From assembly GCA_003139095.1 (NCBI GenBank), contig PLHW01000008.1:356499-420498 (forward strand): 64,000 nucleotides of DNA, in the 5' to 3' direction. Of the stretch, positions 45,187-55,412 are shown in pieces. Position 1 is the first letter of the stretch; every line of letters starts with the position of its first letter. This stretch comes from Acidobacteriaceae bacterium. Lineage in GTDB: Bacteria > Acidobacteriota > Terriglobia > Terriglobales > Acidobacteriaceae. The notes under the pieces were generated by a model. It was not told where the DNA came from. It saw only the letters and a program-made list of their open reading frames with translations, and made no database searches. Position numbers and translations under genes: made by a program.

Positions 45187-45855
45187 TCTCGATTCACGCC
45201 GGGTGCAACCGGACGCTACCACGCCACCTTGGTCCGATGGGCGACAATTCGAGGGATTTGTCGTCATGTTGATTGCGTGTTGAGAAGCATGATGACGTGG
45301 CGGAAGCTGGTGAAGGTCCAGTTTGCAATGTCGTGCATTCCCTCATTACTCCAAGACATTTTCCGTGGGGTGGGCTGGGCCGAAGGCGGATTTGAGTGCT
45401 CCGATGTGGAAGCAGGTTCTGTCGAATAGGCTAACCCTTCGAAACTCTTCGACTTCAAGTAACGACCCTGCCGTCTTTTATCGACGTTCTCAGGAAGCAC
45501 CACAAACCGGACTAAGCTCGGCATGGTCCTTACCTGGCTAAGATTGTCGGTGGGGTGGAACACTTCTTACTTACCAGAGTTGAAGCGAAACCAGTGTAAG
45601 GCGAAGTTCCCGAGTCGCTCACTGACTGGCAGGCATCTGAGATTGCCCCGGCAAAGTCCGCAGAGCGAAGCCGCCAGCCCTACGGGGATTCTGAGTGGCA
45701 AGCAATTGCGCAGATTCTAGATATCGAATACAACCGGCTGCTACCTGTCGTGGAAGGCGGCGTAACGAGTGTGCTTGCTGGAGCGAGCTAGCCATGCCTA
45801 TTTCCGCGAACTGCTTCGCCTTCCGGGCCCGACATGAGTTGTGCTCGCGCTTCAG
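45187..45855. other. 669-bp region without supported gene
   Basis: Only short frames occur. A 61-codon stretch on the plus strand (about 45603-45791, ending in TAG) reads like the middle of a protein (SLTDWQASEIAPAKSAERS, then YGDSEWQAIAQILDIEYNRL) but lacks a start, so it may be a decayed coding fragment. I do not recognise it. Confidence 0.3.
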
Positions 45856-46506
45856 TCAATTATTGCCGAAGCTGAAGACGAGCCCGCTACTCAGCCTCAG
45901 ACTGCTTTGCCGGTTGCCGTTACCGCTGCCGTTGAGAAAATGCGACTGGAGAGACTCCGCCTGAACCAGACGGATCCCGATTCTCGGACTCAGTCTCCAA
46001 TCTGCTCCGCCGCCTATCGTGAACACAAAGCTGTTACTTGAACCCAGGGGAGGCATGCCAGATTCGATCGAACTCGTATAGAGCGTTCCTACGGCGTTTC
46101 CCGCACCCAGAAGGAATTGTCCAAACGGAGTCAGTCGCGTGCGATTTCGCCAGCTCAGGCGCGGGCCGAATTGATAACTCTGCACGGTGAGGCTAAACCC
46201 GCTGCCGGCAACGTTGCCCTGATGGTAAAGGCCCATATCGCACACCAAGCCGAGCCAGTGGTTCACGTCAAAAGCCGCCGAGAGGCTGGCCCCTTTCAGA
46301 TTCAGTTGGGTGCCGCTGCTCACCATATTCGCGCGCACGGAACTATAGCCGCCGAATATTTCCAATTGGGCGATGGACGGTGGAATCGCGCCCGCGGCTG
46401 GGGGCGTCTGTGCCGGTGCATCGTCCGCAGCGCCCAGAACGAACAGAGCCGCGGACAAAGCCACGGAGAACGTCAGGCACCGCAGACTGCGTCGCATCGG
46501 CTTCAT
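45856..46506 (-). CDS. outer-membrane beta-barrel protein (OmpA-like barrel), second gene of the fibre operon
   Basis: 216 residues. Signal peptide (CLTFSVALSAALFVLGAADDAPAQ) then an eight-stranded barrel-like pattern of alternating hydrophobic residues: IFGGYSSVRANM, LKGASLSAAFDVNHWLGLVCDMGLYHQ, SYQFGPRLSWRN, LTPFGQFLLGAGN, VFTIGGGADWRLSPRIGIRLVQAESLQS, and a final RLSSGLVFSFGNN strand ending in aromatic-Gly. It starts 1 bp after the giant fibre gene stop, so they are translationally coupled. It may anchor or escort the fibre in the outer membrane. ATG 46506 or ATG 46497 is the start. Confidence 0.7.
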   Translation of the reverse strand: MKPMRRSLRCLTFSVALSAALFVLGAADDAPAQTPPAAGAIPPSIAQLEIFGGYSSVRANMVSSGTQLNLKGASLSAAFDVNHWLGLVCDMGLYHQGNVAGSGFSLTVQSYQFGPRLSWRNRTRLTPFGQFLLGAGNAVGTLYTSSIESGMPPLGSSNSFVFTIGGGADWRLSPRIGIRLVQAESLQSHFLNGSGNGNRQSSLRLSSGLVFSFGNN

Positions 46507-46507
46507 A

Positions 46508-49500
46508 TCAGTTTGTGTTCAGAGCGATGTGGGCGTCGTACTTTGCCGTGCCGGAGGTGCAGGCGGTGTAATTGAAGGCATAGGAGATGGCATTGCCTCC
46601 GATCGCCCAGAAGGTGAAGGTGCTGGAGATTACGTTGGCGAACGTAAAGACAGTTTCAAAGGGAATCGCAGTTTCATGATTGTTATTACCCCCGGAATCC
46701 GTGTAATAGAGGTAGTAGTTGACTCCTCCGGGGCCGACGTTAGAGCAAAAGGCAGATTGGTTTACATAGACGATTGCGGTGTAAAGACCGCTGATGACGG
46801 GCGTGAACAGAATAGTGCTCGCGATGTTCGCGCTTTGCCCGGTAAAGTTAGCCGTAGCAACGGTAGCCTCCCCACTGGAGGAAGTCACGTATCCCTGATT
46901 CTGGACGTAGGCGGTGGTCGCCAGATTGGTCGAATTGTCCCCCGTCGAAGCGGTCTGGCCGGTCGCCGCACCGGAGAAGTTCGGCGTCCCGCTGAAAGTG
47001 GTGACGGCGGCGGTGGGGATGGTGACGGTGCCGGTAAAGGTGGGAGAAGCGAGCGGCGCAAGAGAACTCAACGCTGTGCCTGAATCCTGAATCTGTCCCG
47101 TAGTGCCTTGCTCGGTCACTACATGCCCAGCGGTGGTTGCGCTGGTAGGCCCGGTGACCAGGCCCGCGCCGGCACCCGCGACGCTGTAACTGGTACCCCA
47201 TGCCGATCCCGTCGAATTGGCGACGCCGGAGCCGGGATAGACCATTCCCCCGGGCGTATTGCCGATGGTCATCACTTCCCAGTAGGTGCCGTCGTAGCAG
47301 GTGAGCACTTGCTGGTTGGCGGGCATATCGCCGGCGGCGAGAGTGGAGGCTCCCAGCCATTTGCGAACGTGGGCGGCGGAGGAGGCGTTGACGTTGAGGG
47401 TCAAGTCGCCCGTGTTGGCCGTCGTGGTCGTGTAGATAACGCAATCGTTGGCGTCGGGGGTGAACGTGGGCGAAGTGGTGCAGACCTGGGCCGTTGCCGA
47501 CCCGTTCGTGTTGGCGCACGTCAGCGGGGACTCGATTTGATCGGCATTGGCTGCGATGGGTCGTGCGCTGCTGTTGGTGCCGAGCACGGATGCGGAAACG
47601 GGTACGGTTCCGCCGTTGATCTTGGCAACGGTCGGAGAGGGAAAGGTGCCGCTCAGATCGCCGCCCGCTGCGCTGCCGCTGGCAAGGTAACTCTGATTCT
47701 GGACGTAGGCGGTGGTGGCCAGCTTGGTGGAGTTGTCGGCTGTCGAAGCGGTCAGTCCGGTGGCGGCGCCCGTGAAGTTCGGCGTCCCGCTGAAAGTGGT
47801 GACGGCGGCGGTGGCGAGGGTTGTTGTGCCGTTGAACGTGGGGCCATTGGTCAGCGCCACCGTACTGCCCGTTCCAGATGTGCCGTAACTCGTACCCCAC
47901 GCCGATCCCGTCGAATTGGCGACGCCCGCGCCCGGATACGCCTGCGAAGTCAGGCAAGACGCGCAGCCAATTGCACCCGCGGGATTGATGGTGATCGGCG
48001 AAGTTCCGCTCAAGCCCGAACTCCCGACGTTTCCGATTGGGATGGTGGTTGCTGCCGTCACCGCGCTCGCTCCGTTGCCGTAGAGGTATCCGGTCAACGG
48101 CAGGATCGGGGCGGAAGCGAATGTCCAGCCTCCGGAACTGGAGACCGACGCCGAATCCGTGCTGCCGCTGTTGACTACGAAATGAATTCCGTTGGCCGTG
48201 GATGTGCCGAGTGCCAGATCGCCGGACGCCGCGTAAAGATACGTCGCGCTTGGCAAACTCAAGGAACCAGTTCCCACGAATCCGCTGGAGTTGATGCCGA
48301 AGTCTCCATAATAAGTCGTGGCCGTCGAGAGATTGTTGCCCACGATGTAGTCCGCGCTCGCCGTTGAGCCGGAGTTCGTGTTTTGTAGCGTGTTTTGAAT
48401 ATAGCTGTTGGCGCTCCCTTGAAACGCCATGATCTGATTCGAGTCGGTATATCCCAGTGTCCCGTAATTGAGGAGTCCGGTGGCCGTTGACGATGGGAGA
48501 CTCCCCGTCAGTGCCAGGATTGGCGTGGTGACGGTACCTGTGAACGTCGGTGACGCCAGCGGCGCATAGGCCAGATTTGTGTTCTGGACATACGCGGTCG
48601 TCGCGAGCTTGGTGGAGTTGTCGGCGGTCGAAGCGGTCAGTCCGGTGGCGGCGCCCGTGAAGTTCGGCGTGCCGCTGAAAGTGGTGACGGCGGCGGTGGG
48701 GATGGTGACGGTGCCGGTAAAGGTGGGCGATGCCAGCGGCGCGGCGCCCGTCACCTGGCCGACGGCATAATCGTTGGCCGCAGCCGTCACCGCCCCCGTG
48801 CGCCCAAACACGCTGCTCACCGGAGCGCTCGCCGAAGTCACGTAACCCTGATTCTGAACATACGCGGTAGTGGCCAGTTTGGTGGAGTTATCGGCGGTAG
48901 AAGCAGTGACGCCGGTGGCTCCGGAAGCCGCCGTTGTCGCCGTGATGCCCCCGCTTCCAATCGACGCCAGCACGCCGCTGGTGTTCATCTGCACGCCGTT
49001 GGCGGTGCCCTGTGCCGTGACCTGAAGCGGCAGAGCGGTGGAACTGCTCAGCGTCTGCACGTTGAGTTCGATGTCCGAGGTCCCCGTGGCCGCCGTCGTT
49101 TCTCCCACCGTAAGACCCGATTGACTGTTGGTCGTCTGGGCAAAGTTGAGGGTGAGGGGGAAGTTGCCGTTGGCCCAGGTCTTGCCGGCCGCCGCGGCCG
49201 CAATCTTGTCCAGCGAGTAGTCGCCGCTGGCGGCCGTGACTGCTCCGCTACGGCCAAACACGCTGGTGACGGGAGCGGTGGCGGAGGTGACGAAGCCCTG
49301 ACCCAGGACAAACGCGGTAGTGGCGAGTTGGGTGGTGTTGGTGCCGGCGGTGGCGGTCAGTCCGGTGGCAGCGCCCGTGAAGTTCGGCGTCCCGCTGAAA
49401 GTGGTGACGGCGGCGGTGGGGATGGTGACGGTGCCGGTGAAAGTTGGCGAAGCCAGCGGCGCGTAAATTCCTTGCACGATCGCCACCTGCGCCTGCACAT

Positions 49501-51889
49501 ACGCGGTCGTAGCGAGCTTGGTGCTGTTGTCGGCGGTGGCAGCGGTTTGTCCGGTGGCGGCGCCCGTGAAGTTCGGCGTCCCGCTGAAAGTGGTGACGGC
49601 GGCAGTGGGGATGGTGACGGTGCCGGTGAAAGTGGGGGAAGCGAGTGGGGCGGCTCCCGTCACCTGGCCGACGGTGTAATCGCCGGAGGTGGCTGCAACC
49701 GCCCCCGTGCGGCCAAAGACGGAGCTGACTGGAGCGGCGGCGGGCGCATTGCCAATGGTCATCACTTCCCAGTAGCTGCCATCGTAGCAAGCGACCACTT
49801 GCATGTTCGCGGGCATGTCGCCCGCTGCCAGCGTGGCCGCTCCCAGCCATTTGCGTACATGCGCGGCCACCGAGGAGTTGACGTTGAGCGTCAGGTCGCC
49901 CGTGTTGGCCGTCGTGCTCGAGTAGATAACGCAATCGTTGGCGTCGGGAGTGAAGCTGGGCGTGGTAGTGCAGAATTGGGCGGTTGCCGAACCGGAAGAG
50001 TCCGCGCAGGTGAGCGGGGACTCGATTTGATCGGCATTGGCTGCGATGGGTCGTGCACTGCCATTGGTGCCCAGCACTCCCGCCGAAACCGGGATCGTCC
50101 CGCCGTTGACCTTAGCAACGGTCGGAGAGGGTAAGGTGCCGCTCAGATCGCCGCCCGCTGCGCTGCCGCTGGCAAGGTAACTCTGATTCTGGACGTAGGC
50201 GGTGGTGGCCAGCTTGGTGGAGTTGTCGGCAGTGGCGGCGGTCTGACCGGTAGCGGCGCCCGTGAAGTTCGGCGTGCCGCTCAAAGTGGCGACGGCGGCG
50301 GTGGGGATGGTGACGGTGCCGGTGAAAGTGGGGGAAGCGAGTGGGGCGGCTCCCGTCACCTGGCCGACGGAATAATCGTTGGCCGCAGCCGTCACCGCCC
50401 CTGTCCGTCCAAACACGGAGCTGACCGCGTTCGAGCTGGCGCGAATCTCTATGCCAAACAGAAACACACTGTAAGTGCCCGACACAGTGTTGGAAGATAG
50501 GACGAATCCCAACACCTGATTGGTGGTGGGATACGACGCGCCCAGATCGTGGCAGTTCCCGGCAACCGTGGTGCTCGCTTGGACGTAGTCTCCGGCGGTC
50601 GTGGCTCCGTCGAAAACGCAATCGGCTGTGCCGTAGACGCTCACGAGCTCAGCGGCGCCCGGCGCTTGTGTACTGCTGGCAATTCCGATCAGTCCGGTGA
50701 CGTCGGATGTGGTTGCATCCACTGCGCGCGATGCGGAGGAAACGGTGGTCAATTTTTGCAGAAGATTAATCGTGCTGCCATTCGACGTGTAGCTTACAGT
50801 GGACGGGCCAGCGGGACCGGTTGCGCCCGTCGCTCCCTGTGGCCCGCTGGCGCCTTGCGGACCGGTGGCTCCCGTTAATCCTGCGGGGCCTTGGGATCCG
50901 GTCGCACCCGCGGCGCCTTGCGGTCCCTGCGGCCCCGTCGCTCCCGTGGCTCCCGTCAATCCGGTGGGCCCTTGTGCTCCGGCGCCGCCTTGCGGTCCGG
51001 TGGCTCCCGCCGCTCCGGCTTGGGACAGCAGAGTCCAATAGGAAGAACTGGTGTCGGGTTCCTCATTGCTGCCCGCCTGGATGCTGATGTAGCTGGAGCC
51101 GTTGTAGGCCACGGCGTCGTTCACCGCATAGGCCGTGCCGCTGCTCCACGTCCCCTGCCAGTTCAGTCCCGCCGGTCCCGCCGCTCCCTGTGGCCCGGTG
51201 GCGCCTTGCGGACCCGTGGCTCCCGTTAATCCGGTGGGGCCTTCGGGTCCGGTCGCACCCGTGGCGCCTTGCGGTCCCTGCGGCCCCGTCGCTCCCGACG
51301 GTCCTTGTGGTCCTTGTGGTCCGGGTGGTCCCTGAGGGCCCTGACCACCGGTGGGAGCGGCAGCAGTCCAGCTCGTTCCGTTGAAGGTGAGCACCTCTCC
51401 ATTCGAGGGCCCCACAACAAGGTCGAGGGGCGTGCCTTGCAACTTATCAACCGATATGGCTTGCTGGGTGCCACTTATATCGCCCAAGAAAGGGCCGATT
51501 ACATTCCATGCAGCGCTGGCCTGGAAAGCTGGAATCAGCGGAACGTCGGGAGAGAGCTGAACTCCGTCAGCAATAACCCGGAGGTGTAGGTTGGCCTGGA
51601 GATCCAGAGAGGCAGGCAGCGCCGGCATACCGGTGGCGCCAAGTACGATGCCGTAAATCCCGTCGGTCACGGTCAGGGTTTGTGGGCCCGAAGTCCAGAT
51701 CTGGTTTCCATTGGAATCGAGAATCGAAAACACGAAAGACCGTGCGCCGGATGCCGGCACGTTCGACTCAAGCAAACGCCCTTCATATGCCAACGCGGGA
51801 CTTGGCGCTGGATCCGTGCCCTGGGCGGAGGTGTTGCCAACCAGGCAAAGAATCGAGATCAGCGCAAGAACCGACAGGGTTGTTCGCAT
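46508..51889 (-). CDS. giant secreted fibre: collagen-like plus phage tail-fibre-like repeats
   Basis: 1793 residues. A signal peptide ([20 protein letters not shown]) is followed by a beta-rich N-terminal domain (30-170), collagen-like Gly-X-Y repeats at 183-241 and 292-362 interrupted by a 50-residue CBM5/12-like module ([20 protein letters not shown]), and then about 1350 residues of tail-fibre-like units: [38 protein letters not shown] and [14 protein letters not shown], the same motif seen in lambda-Stf-type and other phage fibres. Six exact [11 protein letters not shown] copies and four SVFGR(T/S)GAV copies occur. The C-terminal 100 residues ([20 protein letters not shown]) form a cap. 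It lacks an S74 chaperone. GGAGAAGCAAACGAC precedes the ATG. Confidence 0.85.
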   Translation of the reverse strand: MRTTLSVLALISILCLVGNTSAQGTDPAPSPALAYEGRLLESNVPASGARSFVFSILDSNGNQIWTSGPQTLTVTDGIYGIVLGATGMPALPASLDLQANLHLRVIADGVQLSPDVPLIPAFQASAAWNVIGPFLGDISGTQQAISVDKLQGTPLDLVVGPSNGEVLTFNGTSWTAAAPTGGQGPQGPPGPQGPQGPSGATGPQGPQGATGATGPEGPTGLTGATGPQGATGPQGAAGPAGLNWQGTWSSGTAYAVNDAVAYNGSSYISIQAGSNEEPDTSSSYWTLLSQAGAAGATGPQGGAGAQGPTGLTGATGATGPQGPQGAAGATGSQGPAGLTGATGPQGASGPQGATGATGPAGPSTVSYTSNGSTINLLQKLTTVSSASRAVDATTSDVTGLIGIASSTQAPGAAELVSVYGTADCVFDGATTAGDYVQASTTVAGNCHDLGASYPTTNQVLGFVLSSNTVSGTYSVFLFGIEIRASSNAVSSVFGRTGAVTAAANDYSVGQVTGAAPLASPTFTGTVTIPTAAVATLSGTPNFTGAATGQTAATADNSTKLATTAYVQNQSYLASGSAAGGDLSGTLPSPTVAKVNGGTIPVSAGVLGTNGSARPIAANADQIESPLTCADSSGSATAQFCTTTPSFTPDANDCVIYSSTTANTGDLTLNVNSSVAAHVRKWLGAATLAAGDMPANMQVVACYDGSYWEVMTIGNAPAAAPVSSVFGRTGAVAATSGDYTVGQVTGAAPLASPTFTGTVTIPTAAVTTFSGTPNFTGAATGQTAATADNSTKLATTAYVQAQVAIVQGIYAPLASPTFTGTVTIPTAAVTTFSGTPNFTGAATGLTATAGTNTTQLATTAFVLGQGFVTSATAPVTSVFGRSGAVTAASGDYSLDKIAAAAAGKTWANGNFPLTLNFAQTTNSQSGLTVGETTAATGTSDIELNVQTLSSSTALPLQVTAQGTANGVQMNTSGVLASIGSGGITATTAASGATGVTASTADNSTKLATTAYVQNQGYVTSASAPVSSVFGRTGAVTAAANDYAVGQVTGAAPLASPTFTGTVTIPTAAVTTFSGTPNFTGAATGLTASTADNSTKLATTAYVQNTNLAYAPLASPTFTGTVTTPILALTGSLPSSTATGLLNYGTLGYTDSNQIMAFQGSANSYIQNTLQNTNSGSTASADYIVGNNLSTATTYYGDFGINSSGFVGTGSLSLPSATYLYAASGDLALGTSTANGIHFVVNSGSTDSASVSSSGGWTFASAPILPLTGYLYGNGASAVTAATTIPIGNVGSSGLSGTSPITINPAGAIGCASCLTSQAYPGAGVANSTGSAWGTSYGTSGTGSTVALTNGPTFNGTTTLATAAVTTFSGTPNFTGAATGLTASTADNSTKLATTAYVQNQSYLASGSAAGGDLSGTFPSPTVAKINGGTVPVSASVLGTNSSARPIAANADQIESPLTCANTNGSATAQVCTTSPTFTPDANDCVIYTTTTANTGDLTLNVNASSAAHVRKWLGASTLAAGDMPANQQVLTCYDGTYWEVMTIGNTPGGMVYPGSGVANSTGSAWGTSYSVAGAGAGLVTGPTSATTAGHVVTEQGTTGQIQDSGTALSSLAPLASPTFTGTVTIPTAAVTTFSGTPNFSGAATGQTASTGDNSTNLATTAYVQNQGYVTSSSGEATVATANFTGQSANIASTILFTPVISGLYTAIVYVNQSAFCSNVGPGGVNYYLYYTDSGGNNNHETAIPFETVFTFANVISSTFTFWAIGGNAISYAFNYTACTSGTAKYDAHIALNTN
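47262..47705 (-). repeat. ~450-bp direct duplication within the fibre gene, copy 2
   Basis: Encodes [20 protein letters not shown] through [14 protein letters not shown]. It is homologous over about 150 residues to the copy at 49742-50205, with scattered substitutions (ANTNGS for ADSSGS, NQQVLT for NMQVVA). Confidence 0.75.
49742..50205 (-). repeat. ~460-bp direct duplication within the fibre gene, copy 1
   Basis: Counterpart of 47262-47705 ([20 protein letters not shown] through [14 protein letters not shown]). The 2.5-kb spacing between copies contains further tail-fibre units. Confidence 0.75.
50804..51343 (-). repeat. collagen-like Gly-X-Y coding repeat
   Basis: DNA encoding residues 183-241 and 292-362 of the fibre, built from GPQG/GATG/GPTG triplets (for example [13 protein letters not shown]). 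Its complementary strand also reads as Pro-rich frames, which are artefacts. Confidence 0.8.
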
Positions 51890-52450
51890 GTCGTTTGCTT
51901 CTCCGTATTCCTATCCCGGTCGTTTCGTGCGTAGTCGTCCAGCGCCGAGGTTAAGTTATGCCAGAAACAGATGGCCACAACAGTTACTTGGAAACGACTT
52001 GCCATCGCCCATTTACGCAACGTAATCTCGATGCGGCAGTCCCCCGCGACTACGTAGCAATCTGCACGCCAAATCCGTTGCGATTTCGGAATGGGGACTA
52101 CGGGCCTTGTGGAAGGCTAAAACGCGAAGACCCAACGTGTTACTAATCCGCGACTCACATTCGACCCGTGAATGTGCGGCCGAAGGCGTTCGATTAACAA
52201 AATTCTTAGAATACATCTAAGTATTTTCTAATATTTGCCGCTTTGACCGTGAGCGAGAGTTAGCGGCCGAACTAACGACGCTGATCATCCGCCTCTATCC
52301 GATATGCCGTCTGAAACAAGGAAAAAGGAAGACAAGGTGCTGCGACTGCCGTGTAATGGCACCGGTTAGTAGAAGTGTCAAGGGGCCGGTACAACATACA
52401 GCCGGGCTTTCCCGACTGTCCGCCATACCTGAGGGGTGTTCGGCCTCACG
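51890..52450. other. 561-bp region upstream of the fibre operon
   Basis: Holds the leader and ribosome site of the fibre gene; the rest is AT-richer than its surroundings and has no supported gene. I see no clear promoter consensus. Confidence 0.4.
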
Positions 52451-53014
52451 CTATGGACAACTGTTGTTGGGTCCCGTGCACACAACCGGGATGGTGAAGC
52501 CGTTGCGGATTTGAACATTACCGTTAGCCCCTGTTGAGATCGCGGAGGGTACAAGTTGGCCAACGATGGCAGCGTTCTGAATCGTGCCCGATACCTGGAT
52601 GGCCCCCGAGGCCTCGATCAACTCGGTGTTGAGCTCCGCTCCTGGTTGTACTGGCGGAAGCACATCGACCGCTGCCGAACCGCTGATGGTGGTGCCCGCC
52701 GCCAGATTGGACGGGGTCCACGTCGCGACAACGGTGTAGTTGCCCGCCGTTCCAGACGCGGTATAAACCCCAGCACTGGTGATTGTTCCCCCCTGGGCGG
52801 GACTTACGGACCAAGTCAGTGAACCGGCTGCGGGGCGACTGGGCGTAAACAAGGCGGTAAAAGTGGTGGTGGATCCTGCAGCCACGGTAACCAAAGAAGG
52901 ACCCACAGAAATATTGTACGAGGGAGGCTTCGGGCTAGGGAACCCGCCGCCACAACCCGCAAGGCCAAGCGTGATCAAGGGGAACGTGAGAGCAATTTGC
53001 TTAAAACACTTCAC
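52451..53014 (-). CDS. secreted Ig-like lipoprotein
   Basis: 187 residues from GTG 53014, with a lipoprotein signal (KCFKQIALTFPLITLGLAGC) followed by a Gly/Pro spacer. The mature part has one bacterial Ig-like domain (SVGPSLVTVAAGSTTTFTALF, VSPAQGGTITSAGVYTASG) and a Pro/Gly-rich tail with two Cys at the end. It is divergent from the pqq genes. Earlier in-frame starts (53185, 53101) would put non-signal sequence in front, so they are less likely. Function unknown. Confidence 0.65.
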   Translation of the reverse strand: MKCFKQIALTFPLITLGLAGCGGGFPSPKPPSYNISVGPSLVTVAAGSTTTFTALFTPSRPAAGSLTWSVSPAQGGTITSAGVYTASGTAGNYTVVATWTPSNLAAGTTISGSAAVDVLPPVQPGAELNTELIEASGAIQVSGTIQNAAIVGQLVPSAISTGANGNVQIRNGFTIPVVCTGPNNSCP

Positions 53015-53398
53015 GACATCCCTATCGTCGCTGGCCGAACAAGCGTTAGCGCCATTGTCGTGACTTAAGTCACCGGCACCTCCGACGTTGTCCACAACCA
53101 TTGTCGCACCGAGAGATCCTCCCACGCCTCTCGTGGCAAGTCCAGGTTTCGATCTGCGTGCACGTTGTCTCTCGCCGACAAGCACTTAGTTAGTTAGTGG
53201 GCGCTCGAAGGTCGTACTTTCAACGTATAGGAAAATCACAATTTCGTGTGCGCGGCTCAGCTCAAAGATGTCCCGGAACTCAGCGTCCATCGCGTTACGC
53301 TAAGTGTCAGGCAACTTCAGCCATGCGTCGAACAGCTCGTCCTGAGCACAGTTGGCGCCGCCGATGAAGCCCCATTTACAATGTCTGCTTCTCGAACC
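53015..53398. other. 384-bp divergent region upstream of pqqB, no pqqA seen
   Basis: I searched all three plus-strand frames by eye for a 20-40-residue PqqA-like peptide with the E-x3-Y pair and found none. The region carries the leaders of the lipoprotein and pqqB; a frame open from 53246 is continuous with pqqB but lacks family similarity. Confidence 0.4.
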
Positions 53399-54328
53399 AT
53401 GCGCGTAAAAATTCTCGGATCCGGCGCGGGCGGAGGTTTCCCCCAGTGGAATTGCGCCTGCCCCAACTGCGCCGCCCTGCGCGCCGGAACCTTCCACGGC
53501 AAAGCCCGCACCCAGGCGCAACTCGCCGTCAGCGCCGACAATCGCTCCTGGTTCCTGCTCGGCGCTTCTCCCGATCTGCGCGCGCAAATCGAAGCCGCGC
53601 CCGAACTGCATCCCCGCGAAGGCCTCCGCCAATCGCCCATCGTTGGCGCCGTTCTCGCCAATGCCGACATCGACCACGTACTCGGCCTGCTTCTGCTGCG
53701 CGAATTGCAACCCCTCCGCGTGCATACCACCCGTTCCATCCGCCACATTCTGACCGAAGACAATTCAATGTTCGCCATGCTTCAGCGAGTTCCCGCTCAG
53801 GTCGCCTGGACCAGCTTCGTCCCCGGACCCACGTTCCCGCTGCAAAATCCCGCCGGCGAGGATTCCGGACTGCGCTGCCGCCCCCTCTCGCTCGGCGCGC
53901 ACTATCCCGCGTATGTTGCCCCCCGTCGTCAATCCGAACTCAGCTCCGGGGAAGCATCGTTAGGTCTGATCCTGCAATCGCCCTCCGGCAAGCGCCTCGC
54001 CTACATGCCCGCGGTCCCGCAGATCGACCGCGCATTGCTCCAGGAATTCGAGTCGGCCGACGTGCTGCTCTTCGACGGCACGTTCTGGAACGACGATGAA
54101 CTCATCCGCATTCAAGGCAGTGGGCAAACCGCGCGCCAAATGGGGCACGTTCCTGTCTCCGGCGACGATGGCAGCCTCACCCGGTTGGCGGGATTAAGTC
54201 GTGCACGTAGAATCTACGTGCACATCAACAACACGAACCCCATGCTCAATCAGGCTGGCCCCGAATATCGCGAGGTGCGCGAGGCGGGCTGGGAAATCGC
54301 GGAGGACGGATGGCAGTTCGATCTGTAG
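53399..54328 (+). CDS. pqqB: PQQ biosynthesis protein PqqB
   Basis: 309 residues, starting at ATG 53399 because the family begins M-x-V-x-(I/V)-LGSxAGGGFPQWNC, and here this reads MRVKILGSGAGGGFPQWNC. ATG 53381 is in frame six residues earlier. It is a metallo-beta-lactamase-fold protein (NADIDHVLGLLLLREL corresponds to the metal-binding His/Asp region); PqqB is proposed to be a hydroxylase acting on the Glu-Tyr intermediate. Length is typical. The C-terminus overlaps pqqC by 19 bp. The cluster order B-C-D-E is conserved. Confidence 0.92.
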   Translation: MRVKILGSGAGGGFPQWNCACPNCAALRAGTFHGKARTQAQLAVSADNRSWFLLGASPDLRAQIEAAPELHPREGLRQSPIVGAVLANADIDHVLGLLLLRELQPLRVHTTRSIRHILTEDNSMFAMLQRVPAQVAWTSFVPGPTFPLQNPAGEDSGLRCRPLSLGAHYPAYVAPRRQSELSSGEASLGLILQSPSGKRLAYMPAVPQIDRALLQEFESADVLLFDGTFWNDDELIRIQGSGQTARQMGHVPVSGDDGSLTRLAGLSRARRIYVHINNTNPMLNQAGPEYREVREAGWEIAEDGWQFDL

Positions 54329-55122
54329 AAACGGCTTCCGATTCGGGCTTGCTCTCGTTCGAGGATCTGCGCGCCCAGTTGCGCGCCGTGGGAGAGGAGC
54401 GTTATCACCACCAGCATCCCTTTCATCTCATGATGCACGAGGGCCGCCTCAATCGCGGACAACTCCAGGCTTGGGCTTTAAACCGCTACTATTACCAGAG
54501 CATCATCCCCATCAAGGATTCCATCATCCTCTCCCGCGGCCCCGATCCCGCCTTTCGCCGCGCCTGGCGCAAGCGCGTCGTCGATCATGACGGAGACGCC
54601 ACCAGCGATGGCGGCATCAAGCGCTGGCTCAGACTCGCGGAAGCGACCGGGCTTAGCGCCGATCAGGTTCGCGCCGGAACCGGAATCCTTCCCGCGACGC
54701 GCTTCGCCGTCAATGAATACCTCAACATCGTGCGCACCCGCACTTTGCTGGAAGCCGTCGCTTCGTCGCTCACCGAGTTGTTCTCCCGCGACCTCATCTC
54801 GTTGCGCATGGAAAAGCTGCGTCAGCATTATCCCTGGCTCTCAGGCGGCTTGGACTACTTCGAAGCACGTCTCACTCAAGCTCCCGAAGACGCAAAGTTC
54901 GCCATCGACTATGTCTTCGAGAATGCGGCCACGCGCGCCGAGCAGGAACTCGCCATTCAGGCCCTCCGCGACAAGTGCGACATTCTCTGGGCGCAGCTTG
55001 ACGCCCTCTATTTTGCCTACGTGCAGCCCGGTTGGCCTCCGCCCGGCGCGTTTCGGATCGGCGCGGTTCCGATCAGCGCGGTTCCGATCGGCGCAGTTCC
55101 GACCAAAGAAGAGGGAGTCTGA
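54310..55122 (+). CDS. pqqC: PQQ synthase PqqC
   Basis: 270 residues. It is the cofactor-free oxidase that carries out the last ring closure and oxidation to PQQ. HPFHLMMHEGRLNRGQLQAWALNRYYYQ, RKRVVDHDG and the ELFSRDLISLRMEKLRQHYPW segment match the TenA/PqqC all-helical fold. GGAGGACGG immediately before ATG 54310 is an excellent ribosome site inside pqqB. The C-terminal 20 residues (RIGAVPISAVPIGAVPTKEE) are an extra tail encoded by a 3x15-bp repeat and lie beyond the normal end of the family (about 240-250). Confidence 0.92.
   Translation: MAVRSVETASDSGLLSFEDLRAQLRAVGEERYHHQHPFHLMMHEGRLNRGQLQAWALNRYYYQSIIPIKDSIILSRGPDPAFRRAWRKRVVDHDGDATSDGGIKRWLRLAEATGLSADQVRAGTGILPATRFAVNEYLNIVRTRTLLEAVASSLTELFSRDLISLRMEKLRQHYPWLSGGLDYFEARLTQAPEDAKFAIDYVFENAATRAEQELAIQALRDKCDILWAQLDALYFAYVQPGWPPPGAFRIGAVPISAVPIGAVPTKEEGV
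55056..55100 (+). repeat. three tandem 15-bp repeats in the 3' end of pqqC
   Basis: Unit GATCGGCGCGGTTCC, three copies (55056-55070, 55071-55085, 55086-55100) with single changes. Encodes the IGAVP-ISAVP-IGAVP tail. Confidence 0.75.
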
Positions 55123-55127
55123 CGCGC

Positions 55128-55403
55128 GTGGCTCGCCCGTCCGATGCAAGCCAGCCGCGCCTCGCCGCCGGATGCCGCTGGGGCGGAAGTGAAGAGGATC
55201 GTGTAATCCTCTTCCCCGAAGGCGCCATCAAGCTCCAAGGCACCGGACGCCAGGTGCTGGAGCTTTGCGACGGCCAGCGCACCTTCGCCGAAATCGTCGC
55301 CGACCTGCAAACGCTGTTCGGTGCCGCAGATCCACAAAAGATCAGCGACGACATCGGCACGTTCCTGGAGCAGTTGCAGCAAAAGCGCATCGTCGACTAT
55401 TAA
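55128..55403 (+). CDS. pqqD: PQQ biosynthesis peptide chaperone PqqD
   Basis: 91 residues from GTG 55128, supported by GAGGGAG at 55111-55117 at the end of pqqC. The RRE-type domain (GCRWGGSEEDRVILFPEGAIKLQGTGRQVLELCDGQRTFAEIVADLQ) is diagnostic; PqqD binds the PqqA peptide and presents it to PqqE. Upstream in-frame extension is Arg-rich and overlaps the pqqC tail, so it is excluded. Confidence 0.92.
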   Translation: MARPSDASQPRLAAGCRWGGSEEDRVILFPEGAIKLQGTGRQVLELCDGQRTFAEIVADLQTLFGAADPQKISDDIGTFLEQLQQKRIVDY

Positions 55404-55412
55404 GACAATCAA

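Larger units (their letters stand above)
46979..50350 (-). repeat. array of [15 protein letters not shown] DNA repeats
   Basis: Near-identical blocks of about 80 bp recur at roughly 46979-47060, 48663-48745, 49383-49465, 49571-49650 and 50271-50350, with a diverged copy at 47779-47830. They encode the fibre units of the giant gene and are very likely expanding or contracting by recombination. Confidence 0.8.

Noticed and set aside
46979..50350. Regularly repeated 80-bp blocks, possible CRISPR-like array
   Set aside because: Repeats are coding, in frame, variable in spacing, and have no spacers of uniform length; they encode fibre units.
50799..51589. Pro-rich frames on the plus strand in the collagen region
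   Set aside because: They are the complement of the Gly-X-Y repeat; no independent start or conservation.
53246..53398. N-terminal extension of pqqB from 53246 and a pqqA candidate within it
   Set aside because: The peptide has no Glu-x3-Tyr motif, and the PqqB family begins at MRVKILGS.
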